Source: Anabaena sphaerica FACHB-251 (GTDB taxonomy: Bacteria; Cyanobacteriota; Cyanobacteriia; Cyanobacteriales; Nostocaceae). Taken from it: a stretch of DNA of 37,491 nucleotides. The DNA is taken from NCBI RefSeq assembly GCF_014696825.1, contig NZ_JACJQU010000032.1, forward strand, positions 1 to 37,491, in the 5' to 3' direction. Of this stretch, positions 1 to 9,596 are shown piece by piece. Both the position numbers and the translations under genes were made by a program. The first letter of the stretch is position 1. Each line of letters opens with the position of its first letter. The notes under the pieces were generated by a model. The model saw only the letters and a program-made list of their open reading frames with translations. It ran no database searches and was not told where the DNA came from.

Positions 1-56
1 TTTTAGGTTTTTTGCAATGAGCGTGGTTTTTGTAGGAAGTTACTGGCTGTGTTTGG

Positions 57-184
57 CACAAAAAGCCTATGAGTAGGTTTTGTGATGGCTTCTTTAGCGA
101 TCGCAACGACAACACCGCAGCCATAGCTGGGGTTATGCCGATGGCTTTTTTAGTCTTTACGGCGGTCGGACGATGGCTTTTTTA
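57..184. other. Candidate origin of transfer (oriT) upstream of the MobV relaxase
   Basis: An imperfect inverted repeat lies at 57-84: left arm 57-69, four-base loop TGAG, right arm 74-84. The arms pair over 11 bases with a two-base bulge (AG) in the left arm. It is followed by three copies of the 13-mer GATGGCTTYTTTA at 84-96, 140-152 and 172-184, the first starting at the hairpin's last base. MobV plasmids such as pMV158 carry oriT as an inverted repeat just upstream of the mob gene, which fits this position. The nick site is not identified. The rest of 1-327 holds no convincing gene; a short GGCT/AGCC hairpin lies near 272-284. Confidence 0.45.
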
Positions 185-327
185 ACTTTGGTAAGGAGTG
201 ACACAGCTGTTTTTATTGCTCGTCAGTAAAGGAAAGCAGATAAGTTTGAGTCTGCACAGTGTCTTACTGATGGCTATTACAGCCTATGTGGAATTGGTGA
301 GAAATTGAGATTTTGGAGGCTTCTGAT

Positions 328-2400
328 ATGGCTTATGCCATTGCCAGAGTGAAAAAATTGAAACGAGCCAATATTGCTGGGAGTGCTGCTCACACTTCCA
401 GGCAGAGAGAAACACCCAATGCTGACCCTGCTAAACAAAATATCAGGTTCATAGGCAATACTGACAGGGAGGAAAAGTTAGAAGATTTGGTGTTAGCAAA
501 GATTGGGCAGTATGAGCAAAAACGAAAAATTCGCACTGATGCGGTGTACTGTGTAGAGATTTTGCTGACTGCTTCTCCTAGTTACTTTCGACCGCTTGAC
601 CCCTCGGCTGCTGGGTATTATGAAGAGGAGAGGTTGGCTGATTGGTTGTCAGCGACACAGCAGTGGTTAGAGAAGGAATATGGCGATTGTGCGGAGCGCA
701 CTGCTGTAGGCGATCGCATTGTCAGGGCTGAATTGCACTTGGATGAAGTAACACCCCACATTCATGCTTATTTTGTGCCACTGGATGAAAACGGGCAACT
801 GCGGTGCAATCATTTTTTTGATGGTCGGCAGAAGATGCGAGATTTTCAAGAAAGCTACTTTGCAGCAGTACAGCACCTGGGGTTAGAGCGTGGGATTCGA
901 GGTAGTGTAGCTAAACACCAGGACATTAAGGATTTTTATCGCATAGTTGAGGAAGGAAAGGATTTGAACTCGGAACTGACTATTGCACAGATGCGGGCTA
1001 AGGCAGCAGATCGAGATAGGGCAGTGCAGAGTAAAAGTTCTATGGAGCGCACTGCTAAAAGGTTGGTGCAGGAAAATGAGACTCTGCGACAAAGGATTAA
1101 GGAACTAGAAGCTCAAAAGGAGCAGTTGCAACAGCAGGTTGAACAATTGAGTGATTTGCCCCTAGAAGATGTAGCTTGGCATTTGGGATTCGACCCAGAC
1201 AATAGCAGCGATGTGGGGCATACTGTTGTAAGTGGTGATAAGGTAAAGTCCAGCACTCTCAAGGGAAATGACGCGGAATCCTCTGTCCAAGGCAATCGCT
1301 TACGACGCAGTGTAGCTGAACGCACAAAGCGTACTGCCATAGGCAGCTATCGCTGCTTTTTAGGGGGTGAACACATTATCTATATCAATGGTTCTCAATG
1401 GAGTCACCTTGCACCTGATACTCAAAAAACTGGTGCTATTGCTGGTGCTGTCAATACTCAAAAAACTCGTGCTAGTGCTGCCAATGCTCAAAAAATTGGT
1501 AATGTTACAGCCAACACACAAACAACAAGTGTTAGTCCTGATGCTATTACTGGTACTGGTGCGGTGGCGTTGGTGAAACACATTAATGGGTGCAATTTTA
1601 GAGAAGCTATCGCTTGGTTAAATGACCGCTTTGGTGAGGAAGGGATGCAGAGGGCTGTTACTCATTATGCTAGGCAACAAGCGCAAATGGTCATTCAAGA
1701 GCAAGAAGAACCACAGTTTGTACCACCAGTACCGGACAAATCGAACTGGCATTTAGTACACGACTATCTAACTAAGAAACGGAGATTGCCCACAGAGTTG
1801 GTGCAAGAATTATATCAGCGGGGGTGGGTTTATGCTGATGATCAAGAAAATGCTGTGTTCTTGTTGAGAAACCTCAATGGTGAAACCAAAGGTGCATTTT
1901 TGCAAGGGACAAGAGCAGAAGACAATACTTTTACAGGATATGCCATTGGTACAAAACGCAGTGAAGGTTGGTTTTACCTGCAATGGGGAGGGCAACCTAC
2001 TGATGAAATCCAAAAAGTCGTGTTGTTGAAGTCACCCCTTGATGTGCTGTCTTTTGCGATGTTGGAAGTTGAAAGACACCGAGGAGTACCAGGAGGAGTA
2101 CCAGAAGAAAGAACAATGTACATGACTGTGGATAGTCCCAGGAGTTTACCTGTGGATTTGTTGCAGGATATCCCTGAAGTTGTTTGTGCTTATGATAACG
2201 ACAGTGCTGGAGATGAGATGGCTGGTGTTGTAGGTGAATTGTTGCCCCAAGCGACTAGAGTTAAACCACAAGCGCAGAATTGGCATGAGGAATCGTTGGT
2301 ACTGCTACGGTGGCAACAGAGGGAACGAGAGTATCAACAACAACGCCAAAAGCAACAGCGACAGCGTGAGCGCAAGCGTGAGTCTGAACTGGAGTTATGA
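328..2400 (+). CDS. MobV-type relaxase fused to a primase/Toprim-like C-terminal region
   Basis: Plasmid mobilisation relaxase that would nick oriT and lead the strand into a recipient. The ATG at 328 is chosen because GGAGG (315-319) sits 8 bases upstream; this puts the HxxR motif at His22/Arg25, and His22 is the nucleophile position of MobM from pMV158. The second motif HLDEVTPHIH (137-146) is the metal-binding MobV signature. A coiled coil follows (about 245-280), then a CHC2-primase-like stretch without its cysteines, interrupted by imperfect repeats (about 366-410), then a DUF3991-like segment and a Toprim domain with the DND motif. The usual Toprim glutamate appears to be lysine (KSPLD), so Toprim catalysis is doubtful. 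The tail is Arg/Gln-rich. Relaxase identity is firm; the role of the C-terminal half is not known. Confidence 0.88.
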   Translation: MAYAIARVKKLKRANIAGSAAHTSRQRETPNADPAKQNIRFIGNTDREEKLEDLVLAKIGQYEQKRKIRTDAVYCVEILLTASPSYFRPLDPSAAGYYEEERLADWLSATQQWLEKEYGDCAERTAVGDRIVRAELHLDEVTPHIHAYFVPLDENGQLRCNHFFDGRQKMRDFQESYFAAVQHLGLERGIRGSVAKHQDIKDFYRIVEEGKDLNSELTIAQMRAKAADRDRAVQSKSSMERTAKRLVQENETLRQRIKELEAQKEQLQQQVEQLSDLPLEDVAWHLGFDPDNSSDVGHTVVSGDKVKSSTLKGNDAESSVQGNRLRRSVAERTKRTAIGSYRCFLGGEHIIYINGSQWSHLAPDTQKTGAIAGAVNTQKTRASAANAQKIGNVTANTQTTSVSPDAITGTGAVALVKHINGCNFREAIAWLNDRFGEEGMQRAVTHYARQQAQMVIQEQEEPQFVPPVPDKSNWHLVHDYLTKKRRLPTELVQELYQRGWVYADDQENAVFLLRNLNGETKGAFLQGTRAEDNTFTGYAIGTKRSEGWFYLQWGGQPTDEIQKVVLLKSPLDVLSFAMLEVERHRGVPGGVPEERTMYMTVDSPRSLPVDLLQDIPEVVCAYDNDSAGDEMAGVVGELLPQATRVKPQAQNWHEESLVLLRWQQREREYQQQRQKQQRQRERKRESELEL

Positions 2401-2818
2401 GCCGTATTGCTGCTTTTAAAAACTGATATCAATTCTTTCTGCATTATCGTCTACACCATGTCTAGACAAAACCCCAGTGGAAATAAAACTTACCTTTTGA
2501 TACGGAAATCACCTTACATCTTCGCCCTCGTCATGCGTCAGACCAATCTGCTGAAACTGTGATATTGCTGTGAACTTAAGTTATGTGGCCGCTAGATTAG
2601 TCTTGTTAGCCTGTGGACTGGTGAAGCAGCGCAGAAAATAGCATTTAAATAAATCTTGCCCTTGACATCAAAGCTGAGAAATTAGCCACTTGGATAAAAA
2701 TTTAATAGCCACTTGGATGATGGTAACTACTGAAACAAGCAATTAAAGTGAGTGTATGCTCAACTGACAACTTTCCAAGTTATGGCTGACCTCAATTTAA
2801 CAAGAAGGAATTAGAAAA
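2401..2818. other. Intergenic region with a 13-bp direct repeat
   Basis: No gene is seen between the relaxase and the MobD-like ATPase. TAGCCACTTGGAT occurs twice, at 2683-2695 and 2706-2718, with a 23-bp period (about two helical turns), suggesting a protein-binding site before the ATPase gene. A TTGACA at 2662-2667 has no well-placed -10 partner. Whether the two flanking genes share a transcript cannot be told. Confidence 0.35.
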
Positions 2819-3553
2819 ATGGCAACAATTCACTTTATTGATGGAGAAAAAGGTGGAGTAGGTAAGTCATTATTTGCACGAGTCATGGTGCAATATTGTC
2901 TTGATAAACAACTGCCATACGTGCTGGTAGAAGCTGACCCAAGTAACCCAGATGTGGGTGTATTTTACCCAGAAAATACCCAAACAGCAGTTTTTAGTGA
3001 ATCAGAACGTAAAGTTTATGCTGCTGATGCAATTTTTAACTTAGCACTAACAAATCCTGTGATTGTCAATTTACCTGCTCACGTAACTAAAGCAGTGAAT
3101 GATTGGATTGAGCGCAATCAAATACTTGAAATGGGAACTCAGCATAAAGTTGATATCTGCAAGTGGTTTGTTGGCAATGGTGGATATGATAGCATCCAGT
3201 TATTGATTCAATCTTTAAACCACTTTGAAGGCAAAATTAAGCACGTCTTTGTTCGCAATTTTGGTCTATGCGATGACTGGAAACACGTAGATGAAAGAGA
3301 GGATTTACAAGAGTTAATTCAAGCTCAAAAAGTACCTGTAATTAACTTTCCTAAATTTAGCTATCGAGAGCGGGATTTACTTGCTGCAACCCGGATCAAC
3401 TTTTCTCAAGCTTTCTTAACTGCTGAGTTGGGTATTTTGGGTCAGCAGCGTTTGCATAGTTTTCTTAAAAAAGCTTACGAAGAAATTGGCAAGGCGCAAG
3501 TATGGAATGTGGGTCAACCTGCGGTTAATAATTTCTTAGTAGAGAAGGGATGA
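2819..3553 (+). CDS. ParA/MinD-type P-loop ATPase, MobD-like mobilisation protein
   Basis: A 244-residue ATPase of the ParA/MinD/SIMIBI class. The deviant Walker A motif EKGGVGKS (10-17) has both the signature lysine (K11) and the P-loop lysine (K16). A shine-dalgarno AAGGA lies just upstream of the ATG. The family, often annotated as nucleotide-binding or MobD-like protein, recurs on mobilisable plasmids and is not the usual chromosome-partition ParA. Its place 418 bases after the relaxase in the same direction supports a role in transfer or in positioning plasmid DNA. It lacks a ParB-type partner here; a separate parA system lies at 25739-27009. A run of nine G follows the stop codon (3563-3571). 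Confidence 0.75.
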   Translation: MATIHFIDGEKGGVGKSLFARVMVQYCLDKQLPYVLVEADPSNPDVGVFYPENTQTAVFSESERKVYAADAIFNLALTNPVIVNLPAHVTKAVNDWIERNQILEMGTQHKVDICKWFVGNGGYDSIQLLIQSLNHFEGKIKHVFVRNFGLCDDWKHVDEREDLQELIQAQKVPVINFPKFSYRERDLLAATRINFSQAFLTAELGILGQQRLHSFLKKAYEEIGKAQVWNVGQPAVNNFLVEKG

Positions 3554-3608
3554 ACTCTAAAAGGGGGGGGGAAAAGTGGTGAGTTTGACAATTGCCGCTT
3601 TCTTCAGT

Positions 3609-6600
3609 TTACGCCATAATAATCCGAGAGCCTTCTGGAAACTTTTCTACTTTGATTTGCGTTCCTAATTCTTCTCCCAAAGCAGGAACATGAGTAATTA
3701 CGCCCACTAATTTGTCCTGCTGACCCAAAGATTGTAATATACTTGAGACACTTTGCAGAGTTTCAGCATCTAATGTTCCAAATCCCTCATCTATAAACAG
3801 ACTGCCTAACTTAGCTCCTCTTGATAGCTTTTCTGAGAGTGCTAAAGCCAGGGATAAAGAAGTCGCAAAGGTTTCACCACCTGATAGTGTCTGTACCCGT
3901 CTTGTTTCGCCACCACTCCAATTATCTTCTACATAGTATTCTTTATCGTCATATTTTAAGGCATATCGCTGTTCTGTAAGTTCTCGCAGAAACACTGTTG
4001 CTTGTTCTACTAACTCCTGCTCAAAATGTTGGAGAATATAGGCTTGAAAACGATCCGATTTTAACTCTTTGGATAATATACGATAAGTTTCTAATTCTTT
4101 TTGTTTGTTAGCTAGTTGCAGTTGGAATTGTTGTAGCTGTTTTCGCTGCTGTTCAACTTGAGTAATCCAAAATTTTAAATCATTGTATTCTGCTTGTGTT
4201 TCCTGAAGTTTAGTATCAGCTTGAATAATAGTTTCTCCATGCTGATGAATTATTTCTGGAGTTATGGTTTGATCACCAATTTCCTTTTTATCTTGCTGAA
4301 TTAGAGTTTCTAGCCTCAGCTTTTCAGTGTCATGTTCTGTAATCTGTTGCTGCAATTTATCTTGCATTTCTGGTGAGGTTTTACTTTCCTCAAATACTAC
4401 TTCTGTCAAATTTTCTGACAACAAAGAATTTTGCCAATTAGTCTCTATTTGTGACTTTTCAGTGGCTGCTAAATCAAAATATTCTCTTGCTTTTGCTTCA
4501 TTTTGTTGAGCTTGAATGAATTCATCATTCGCAGTTTTGTAAGATGCGTTTACCTGCTGAAGCCGATTTTCTAAATCTTGTTGATCTTTTTCTAGTTTTT
4601 GCCATAAATTCTCATAAGACTCACCACCAGTAAGTTGAAAAACAGTGTTGGAAATTTCTAAAAGTTTTGTTTTTTGACGTTCCACTTCAGTAGCTGCATC
4701 TTGATACTGGGTTTGGGTATAAGATAACTTATCTTTAGCAAATTTTAAATTTTGTTCACTTGATTTAACTTCGGTATCTGCTTTATTTTTTTGTTCTAAA
4801 CATTCTTGATATTTAGCATCTTTGGCTTGCAATATTTTGTGTTCATTTTGAATTAATTTGACTTCCCATGTATCTGTTTTTAAGATTGCAACAATTTTTT
4901 TTGTTTCTGCTGCAAGCTCATTTTCCTTGTCTGATAACTCTTGTAAAGTTTCAACTTCTTGTTTTTTCAGATTATCTCTAGTTGTTTCCGATTGAATTTT
5001 TGCATTAGCCGCTTTTTGGTGCTTTTTATCAGCAGCAATTTCATATTTTTCTAATGCTTTGATATCAAGAGAAGATTCTATTTGTGGTAATAAATGAACC
5101 TCTGGATAAACACCACCGCAAACTAGACATTCATCACCTGTATGTAGCAAAGCTCGGATAGCAGCAGCATGATTTTGTTGTCTGGCTGTGTTTAATTCTG
5201 CACGGGCTTTTAATAGTTCTGCTTTAGCGTCTTGCAAAATTAAATTAGTAGTTTGACAATCATCTTCAGCCGTTTTTAAGTCTTGAGTGATTTTTTCTAA
5301 CTTCGAGCGTTCACTCCCAACTTGTTTGTCAATTTGTTCCCATTTAATTAGTAAAGGTATGACTTGATTAAGTTGCTCAAGTCTTAAACCACCAGGGGAA
5401 TATTCAGCAAGTTGATTATTAGCTGTAACCAATATTTTATTTTTAGATTGTAATTCTGTTTCAGCCTGTTTGACAGATTTTTCTACTTCATTTATCAGCT
5501 TTGTTTTTTCTACTAATATATTTTCTAACCGCTTTACTTCCTGATTAATTTCACGACGTTGTTGTTCATAAATTTTCGCATCATTGAGAGCTTGTTCTCG
5601 CTGTTTTAGTTGTGGTGCAATCTCAGCTTGATAGGCTTTTACTGCCTGCAAATTATCTGCTTGAATTTGTAAAGCAGATTGTTTTTTAATTAAATCTTCA
5701 GCAGCATTTTCAGCAGCTACTTGAGTTTTATAATAACGACTACGAGCCGAATTTACTGATGTCCAGATAGCTGATAATCGGTCACAAATCCTCGCTGTTT
5801 CTAACTGATGTTTAATACGGTTTATTTCGGGAATGTATTGATGTAATTGTTCAAGCTTCTGTTGTCTATTTGCTAAATCTTCCAGCCGTTGCAATAATTT
5901 TTTTTCTGTTTCTAAAACTGCTTTCGCATTTTCAATCTCTTGATTTAATCGCGGCAGTTCTTTTGCTATTAATTTATATCTTTCCCGTCGAGAATTTAAT
6001 TCTATATCTGATGGTAATTCTAAACCATTAAGTTGTTGTTGCAGAGAATTACATTCACCTTCAAGAATATTAGCTTGCTTCTCAGCCTGTGAGCGCATAT
6101 CTGCAAAAATTTGGTAGCCTGTTAATTGACGTAAAATTTCTCGACGTTTAGAAGCTTCTCCTTTGAGAAATTTATCAAATTGTCCTTGAGGTAGAAGGAT
6201 AACTTTTGTGAAAGTCTCAAAATTCATCTGCAAAATTTTTTCAATAGCCGCATTAATTTCTGCTTCTTTCTGTTCTCCCAAATTTTCCCAATTACCATTA
6301 ATCAGTTTTTGTAGTTTGAAAAAAGTCTGTGCTGTTTTCGCACGATATAACCATGAACGCAAAACTTGATATTCAATGCCATCGACTAAAAACCGTAATG
6401 AAACTTGTAACTTGACGCTACCCTGACTTAATAATTCTTTGGGTTGAGTTTTACCAGTAAATCTGGCAACTTTACCATAAAGTGCTAAAGTCATTGCATC
6501 CAATAAAGACGATTTACCCGCACCAGTTTGTCCAGTAATCGCAAATAATTCCAGATTTTCAAAATTAATTTTGGACTGATGACGAAAACTAGTAAAACCT

Positions 6601-6626
6601 TCTAAACTTAGTTCAAGTGGTCGCAT
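3609..6626 (-). CDS. sbcC: SbcC/Rad50-type SMC-like exonuclease subunit
   Basis: A 1005-residue Rad50/SbcC homologue: the ATPase and tether of the SbcCD nuclease that opens DNA ends and hairpins. Seen in order: Walker A GQTGAGKS (32-39), a long coiled coil, a zinc hook CLVC (C500, C503) near the middle, a second coiled coil, the ABC signature LSGGE and Walker B LFIDEGFGTLD near the C-terminus. The open frame extends 12 codons upstream, but the ATG at 6626 is preferred because the family begins MRPLxL and it overlaps the sbcD stop by 14 bases, implying translational coupling. Last gene of nurA-herA-sbcD-sbcC. All key motifs are intact and the length is typical. Confidence 0.93.
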   Translation of the reverse strand: MRPLELSLEGFTSFRHQSKINFENLELFAITGQTGAGKSSLLDAMTLALYGKVARFTGKTQPKELLSQGSVKLQVSLRFLVDGIEYQVLRSWLYRAKTAQTFFKLQKLINGNWENLGEQKEAEINAAIEKILQMNFETFTKVILLPQGQFDKFLKGEASKRREILRQLTGYQIFADMRSQAEKQANILEGECNSLQQQLNGLELPSDIELNSRRERYKLIAKELPRLNQEIENAKAVLETEKKLLQRLEDLANRQQKLEQLHQYIPEINRIKHQLETARICDRLSAIWTSVNSARSRYYKTQVAAENAAEDLIKKQSALQIQADNLQAVKAYQAEIAPQLKQREQALNDAKIYEQQRREINQEVKRLENILVEKTKLINEVEKSVKQAETELQSKNKILVTANNQLAEYSPGGLRLEQLNQVIPLLIKWEQIDKQVGSERSKLEKITQDLKTAEDDCQTTNLILQDAKAELLKARAELNTARQQNHAAAIRALLHTGDECLVCGGVYPEVHLLPQIESSLDIKALEKYEIAADKKHQKAANAKIQSETTRDNLKKQEVETLQELSDKENELAAETKKIVAILKTDTWEVKLIQNEHKILQAKDAKYQECLEQKNKADTEVKSSEQNLKFAKDKLSYTQTQYQDAATEVERQKTKLLEISNTVFQLTGGESYENLWQKLEKDQQDLENRLQQVNASYKTANDEFIQAQQNEAKAREYFDLAATEKSQIETNWQNSLLSENLTEVVFEESKTSPEMQDKLQQQITEHDTEKLRLETLIQQDKKEIGDQTITPEIIHQHGETIIQADTKLQETQAEYNDLKFWITQVEQQRKQLQQFQLQLANKQKELETYRILSKELKSDRFQAYILQHFEQELVEQATVFLRELTEQRYALKYDDKEYYVEDNWSGGETRRVQTLSGGETFATSLSLALALSEKLSRGAKLGSLFIDEGFGTLDAETLQSVSSILQSLGQQDKLVGVITHVPALGEELGTQIKVEKFPEGSRIIMA

Positions 6627-7794
6627 CTTGGGTTTCCTTAATTTGGTTATATAGTTCCTCAAACTTTGCTACAACACCAGGAGTAGGAATAGTATTTAAT
6701 TCTTCTTGAAAGTAGCGTTTAAATTCCTCTACTGGTTCAAAATCTTCACTTTTTCCAGATTTCTCCTGATTAGATGTATTTTTTATTGGATAAAGTGGCT
6801 CAATGTGCAGCACTTTTTCCCCACAAATTTTGCGAATTTTATCAGCTAATCCTATTGGCGGTGTTGGCAAATTAATAGTTACCTTCAGGTATCCCGAATA
6901 ATCACGGTATGGTTCTAATTTTTCTTCATAATTACTCAATTCACATTCCACTATTTGCAAAGGTTTTTGACAGGGAATAGATATAAACTCTGGTTTTTTT
7001 GCAGGTAAACCAGGCTCAACATCAATTAAATAAAATCCCTTATCTTCCCCAGCTTCACCAAAGTCTACTTGAATCAAAGAACCACAATAATAAGTAGGAG
7101 ATGCAGCAGAAATTCGTTGAGGTTTATGAATATGTCCAAGGGCAATATATTGAGCATTAGGTAGGCTTTGTCCAGCTAAAGCATAGGTTTCTTTGGTGTG
7201 ATAACTTTTTTCCGAATTGGCTAATCTAGCACCATCAATAGTCAGGTGAGCCATGAGAATATTTACACTATCATCGTGAAAACCACTGGCTAAATTATTA
7301 AGACATTTACCTAGCCTTTCTTTATAGTTACTTATTTGTTGCAATTCGTCCATTGCCCACAGATTTTCAACTGTTAACAGTCGTCTTTCTGAAGCAAAAG
7401 GCATAGCAGCTACGCGCAGTTTACCATTAGGAGTTTCTAGGGTAATTAAACCTCCTTGTTTGACTGAGCGAGGTTGTCCCAAGATATGCACATTTGCTAA
7501 AGATAAAAGATTAGCTATACCGTCAAAACGAGAAGCAGAATCATGATTACCAGCAATTGCAACTGCGGGAATTTTTGCTGCTTGCAACCCCTGAAAAAAC
7601 TGATAAGCAACTCGTTCAGCTTCTGCTGGAGGATTAGGAGTTTCAAAAATATCACCTGCGATTAATACCGCATCAACTTCTAATTCTTTGGCTTTTACTA
7701 AAAGTTCTTTCAGGGCAAATTCAATTTCTGAAGTCCGCTCCTTTCCTTTGAGATTCCGCCCTAAATGCCAGTCAGATGTATGAATTAAACGCAT
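6613..7794 (-). CDS. sbcD: SbcD/Mre11-type nuclease subunit
   Basis: A 393-residue calcineurin-like phosphoesterase, the Mn-dependent exo/endonuclease partner of SbcC. The five phosphoesterase motifs are visible: SDWHLG (D8, H10), GDIFE (D48), GNHD (N83-D85), a histidine in MAHLTI, and GHIH. AGAGGA is placed about 9 bases before the ATG. The gene starts 11 bases after the herA stop and its 3' end overlaps sbcC, so the four genes very probably form one transcript. The C-terminal 60 residues are the variable capping and SbcC-binding part. Nothing suggests inactivation. Confidence 0.93.
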   Translation of the reverse strand: MRLIHTSDWHLGRNLKGKERTSEIEFALKELLVKAKELEVDAVLIAGDIFETPNPPAEAERVAYQFFQGLQAAKIPAVAIAGNHDSASRFDGIANLLSLANVHILGQPRSVKQGGLITLETPNGKLRVAAMPFASERRLLTVENLWAMDELQQISNYKERLGKCLNNLASGFHDDSVNILMAHLTIDGARLANSEKSYHTKETYALAGQSLPNAQYIALGHIHKPQRISAASPTYYCGSLIQVDFGEAGEDKGFYLIDVEPGLPAKKPEFISIPCQKPLQIVECELSNYEEKLEPYRDYSGYLKVTINLPTPPIGLADKIRKICGEKVLHIEPLYPIKNTSNQEKSGKSEDFEPVEEFKRYFQEELNTIPTPGVVAKFEELYNQIKETQDATT

Positions 7795-7805
7795 AATTAT
7801 TCCTC

Positions 7806-9596
7806 TTAAAAACGGTCAAAATCAGCTTCAATATCAGCAATTTCGGCTGGGCTTAAAAACACTTCTTCTTTGCGTGTAGCATAGGTAGGGAAAGGGAAAT
7901 TAACTAAAATTGGGGCGGGAACTTCTGGCTGATGGACAAACATTGTGCCAGATTTCAGAAATAAAGCTCGTTTGCGACAAGAACCAGTCAAAAAGTTGTA
8001 TTCAGGGCGTTCTGCTTCTGCTGAATCTAATCTTCCCACAACACGAATAGCCGCTTGTCCCACAACTCGACGTTCTACTTCTGATGCTGTTTGCTGTGCG
8101 CCAATCAAGATAATTCCTAATGAGCGTCCCCGTTCTGCAATGTCTACCAGCAAGTCTTTGATGGGGCTACGTCCATCGCGGGGAGCATATTTGTTTAATT
8201 CATCCAAAACGATAAAAATGACAGGTTCTCTGCCTTGCTTTTCTTTTTCAAAAAATAGCTTTTGGAGTAAAACACCCACAACAAATTTTTGAGCGCGGGC
8301 GGTAAGTTTATGAATATCAGTGACAGTTAATTGAGCATCTGAAGCTAAAGGATTAAGTTGATATTTAGCAACCTCATCCGGTGATAAATCACCCCGAATT
8401 AAATGGCTAACTTCACTACTAATACCGTATAAACGCCGAATCATTGCTTCGGCTGTAGCTGAGGCATTTCGTCCTAACCAACGTCTGTTTTCTTCTCTAT
8501 CTTCATCATTGAGAAGTTTATCTTCTAAAAAGTCGATTAAATCTCTAAAAGTCTTAATTTGTGTTTTGCTATCTTCCCCAAACGCTTCTACTTCTAAATG
8601 CGCTTGAATTTTTCGCCGTCGCTTTTTATCACTATCATCATTTTCTTCTGCTAGTCGTGCTAATCTTTCTTCTACTGTTGTCACTAGATAAGATAAATTA
8701 CCCCTATCTAAATCTTCTCCAGTGAACAAGAAGCGAAATAAACGTTCCCGGCACAATTCCCGTATACTCCACAAATAAACTGATATTCCCTCATAACGCT
8801 GTTCTAAATCCGCGTCAATTGTCCGGGAATCTTTTTTAGGTGCAGCCCGAAAACTTGTACTTTTAAAAGGTTGTATGGGTAATTTTAAGATTTCATATTT
8901 ATTTTTATTTAAGTTTTCATATTTATTTTTATTCTGGTCACTTATCGAATCACCATAAATTTGATTGAGCTTGTCTAAAAAGAATAAATCCTCTCCTTTG
9001 ACATTAAAAATTAGTGCTTTGGTATTAGCTTTATAAGAACCTAAAACAGGAGAATTGAAAATAGAATATAACAAGAACAAAGCATAAGATGTTTTGGTGG
9101 CAACTCCAGAAACACCAGAGATATTCACATGAGCGCCTTTCTCGCCATTAATAAATGAATAGTTAAAATAAGCTGCATTACCATTATTCATAATACCAGC
9201 CGGAATCGGGGTATCCATGCTGTCAAAATATAAAGCCGATGCTAGTTGCTTATCTACAGCTAACTTCACCGGATCTCCTGGTTGTGGAGGTAAATATTCT
9301 TCTGGTTCAATTCTTGTGACTTGAACGTGAGCAGTATAAGAAATATTGACGGGTAAAGTCCCCTTTTTCGCTACTAATAAAGTATCAGTATCAAACTGCG
9401 CTCCTTCATATTGAGTGCGAACATAGTCAACTACGCCATAAAAGTGAACTTTCCTGTTATTATCAGGACGATGAGTTTCCACTTCTATAACATCATCTAG
9501 GCGCAATACTTTTTGCGAGTCTACTGCTATCCAAAATTCCAAAGGAGTAGCTTCTTGAGTACCAAGTACATAACCAATAGCTTCAGAAGATGTCAT
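7806..9596 (-). CDS. herA: HerA-type DNA translocase ATPase
   Basis: A 596-residue member of the HerA/FtsK superfamily: hexameric DNA translocase that works with NurA nuclease in archaea and in several bacterial defence systems. It has an N-terminal HAS-barrel-like domain (about 5-100), then the ATPase core (DUF87). The P-loop is unusual, GVSGVATKTS (161-170), with Thr before Lys168 where HerA normally has Gly. Walker B is IVLDE (D465, E466), followed by conserved arginines in the QQTASEVERR region. A charged insertion (about 300-380) separates the motifs. The ATG overlaps the nurA stop (ATGA), with GGAGG 7 bases upstream. The family assignment rests on motifs and on NurA as neighbour. Confidence 0.85.
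   Translation of the reverse strand: MTSSEAIGYVLGTQEATPLEFWIAVDSQKVLRLDDVIEVETHRPDNNRKVHFYGVVDYVRTQYEGAQFDTDTLLVAKKGTLPVNISYTAHVQVTRIEPEEYLPPQPGDPVKLAVDKQLASALYFDSMDTPIPAGIMNNGNAAYFNYSFINGEKGAHVNISGVSGVATKTSYALFLLYSIFNSPVLGSYKANTKALIFNVKGEDLFFLDKLNQIYGDSISDQNKNKYENLNKNKYEILKLPIQPFKSTSFRAAPKKDSRTIDADLEQRYEGISVYLWSIRELCRERLFRFLFTGEDLDRGNLSYLVTTVEERLARLAEENDDSDKKRRRKIQAHLEVEAFGEDSKTQIKTFRDLIDFLEDKLLNDEDREENRRWLGRNASATAEAMIRRLYGISSEVSHLIRGDLSPDEVAKYQLNPLASDAQLTVTDIHKLTARAQKFVVGVLLQKLFFEKEKQGREPVIFIVLDELNKYAPRDGRSPIKDLLVDIAERGRSLGIILIGAQQTASEVERRVVGQAAIRVVGRLDSAEAERPEYNFLTGSCRKRALFLKSGTMFVHQPEVPAPILVNFPFPTYATRKEEVFLSPAEIADIEADFDRF

Noticed and set aside
1360-1581. Overlapping open frames in the relaxase repeat region
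   Set aside because: They are low-complexity shadows of the repeat units within the relaxase gene.
3563-3571. Run of nine G as a phase-variation tract
   Set aside because: It lies after the stop codon of the MobD-like gene and outside any reading frame or promoter spacing that I can identify.
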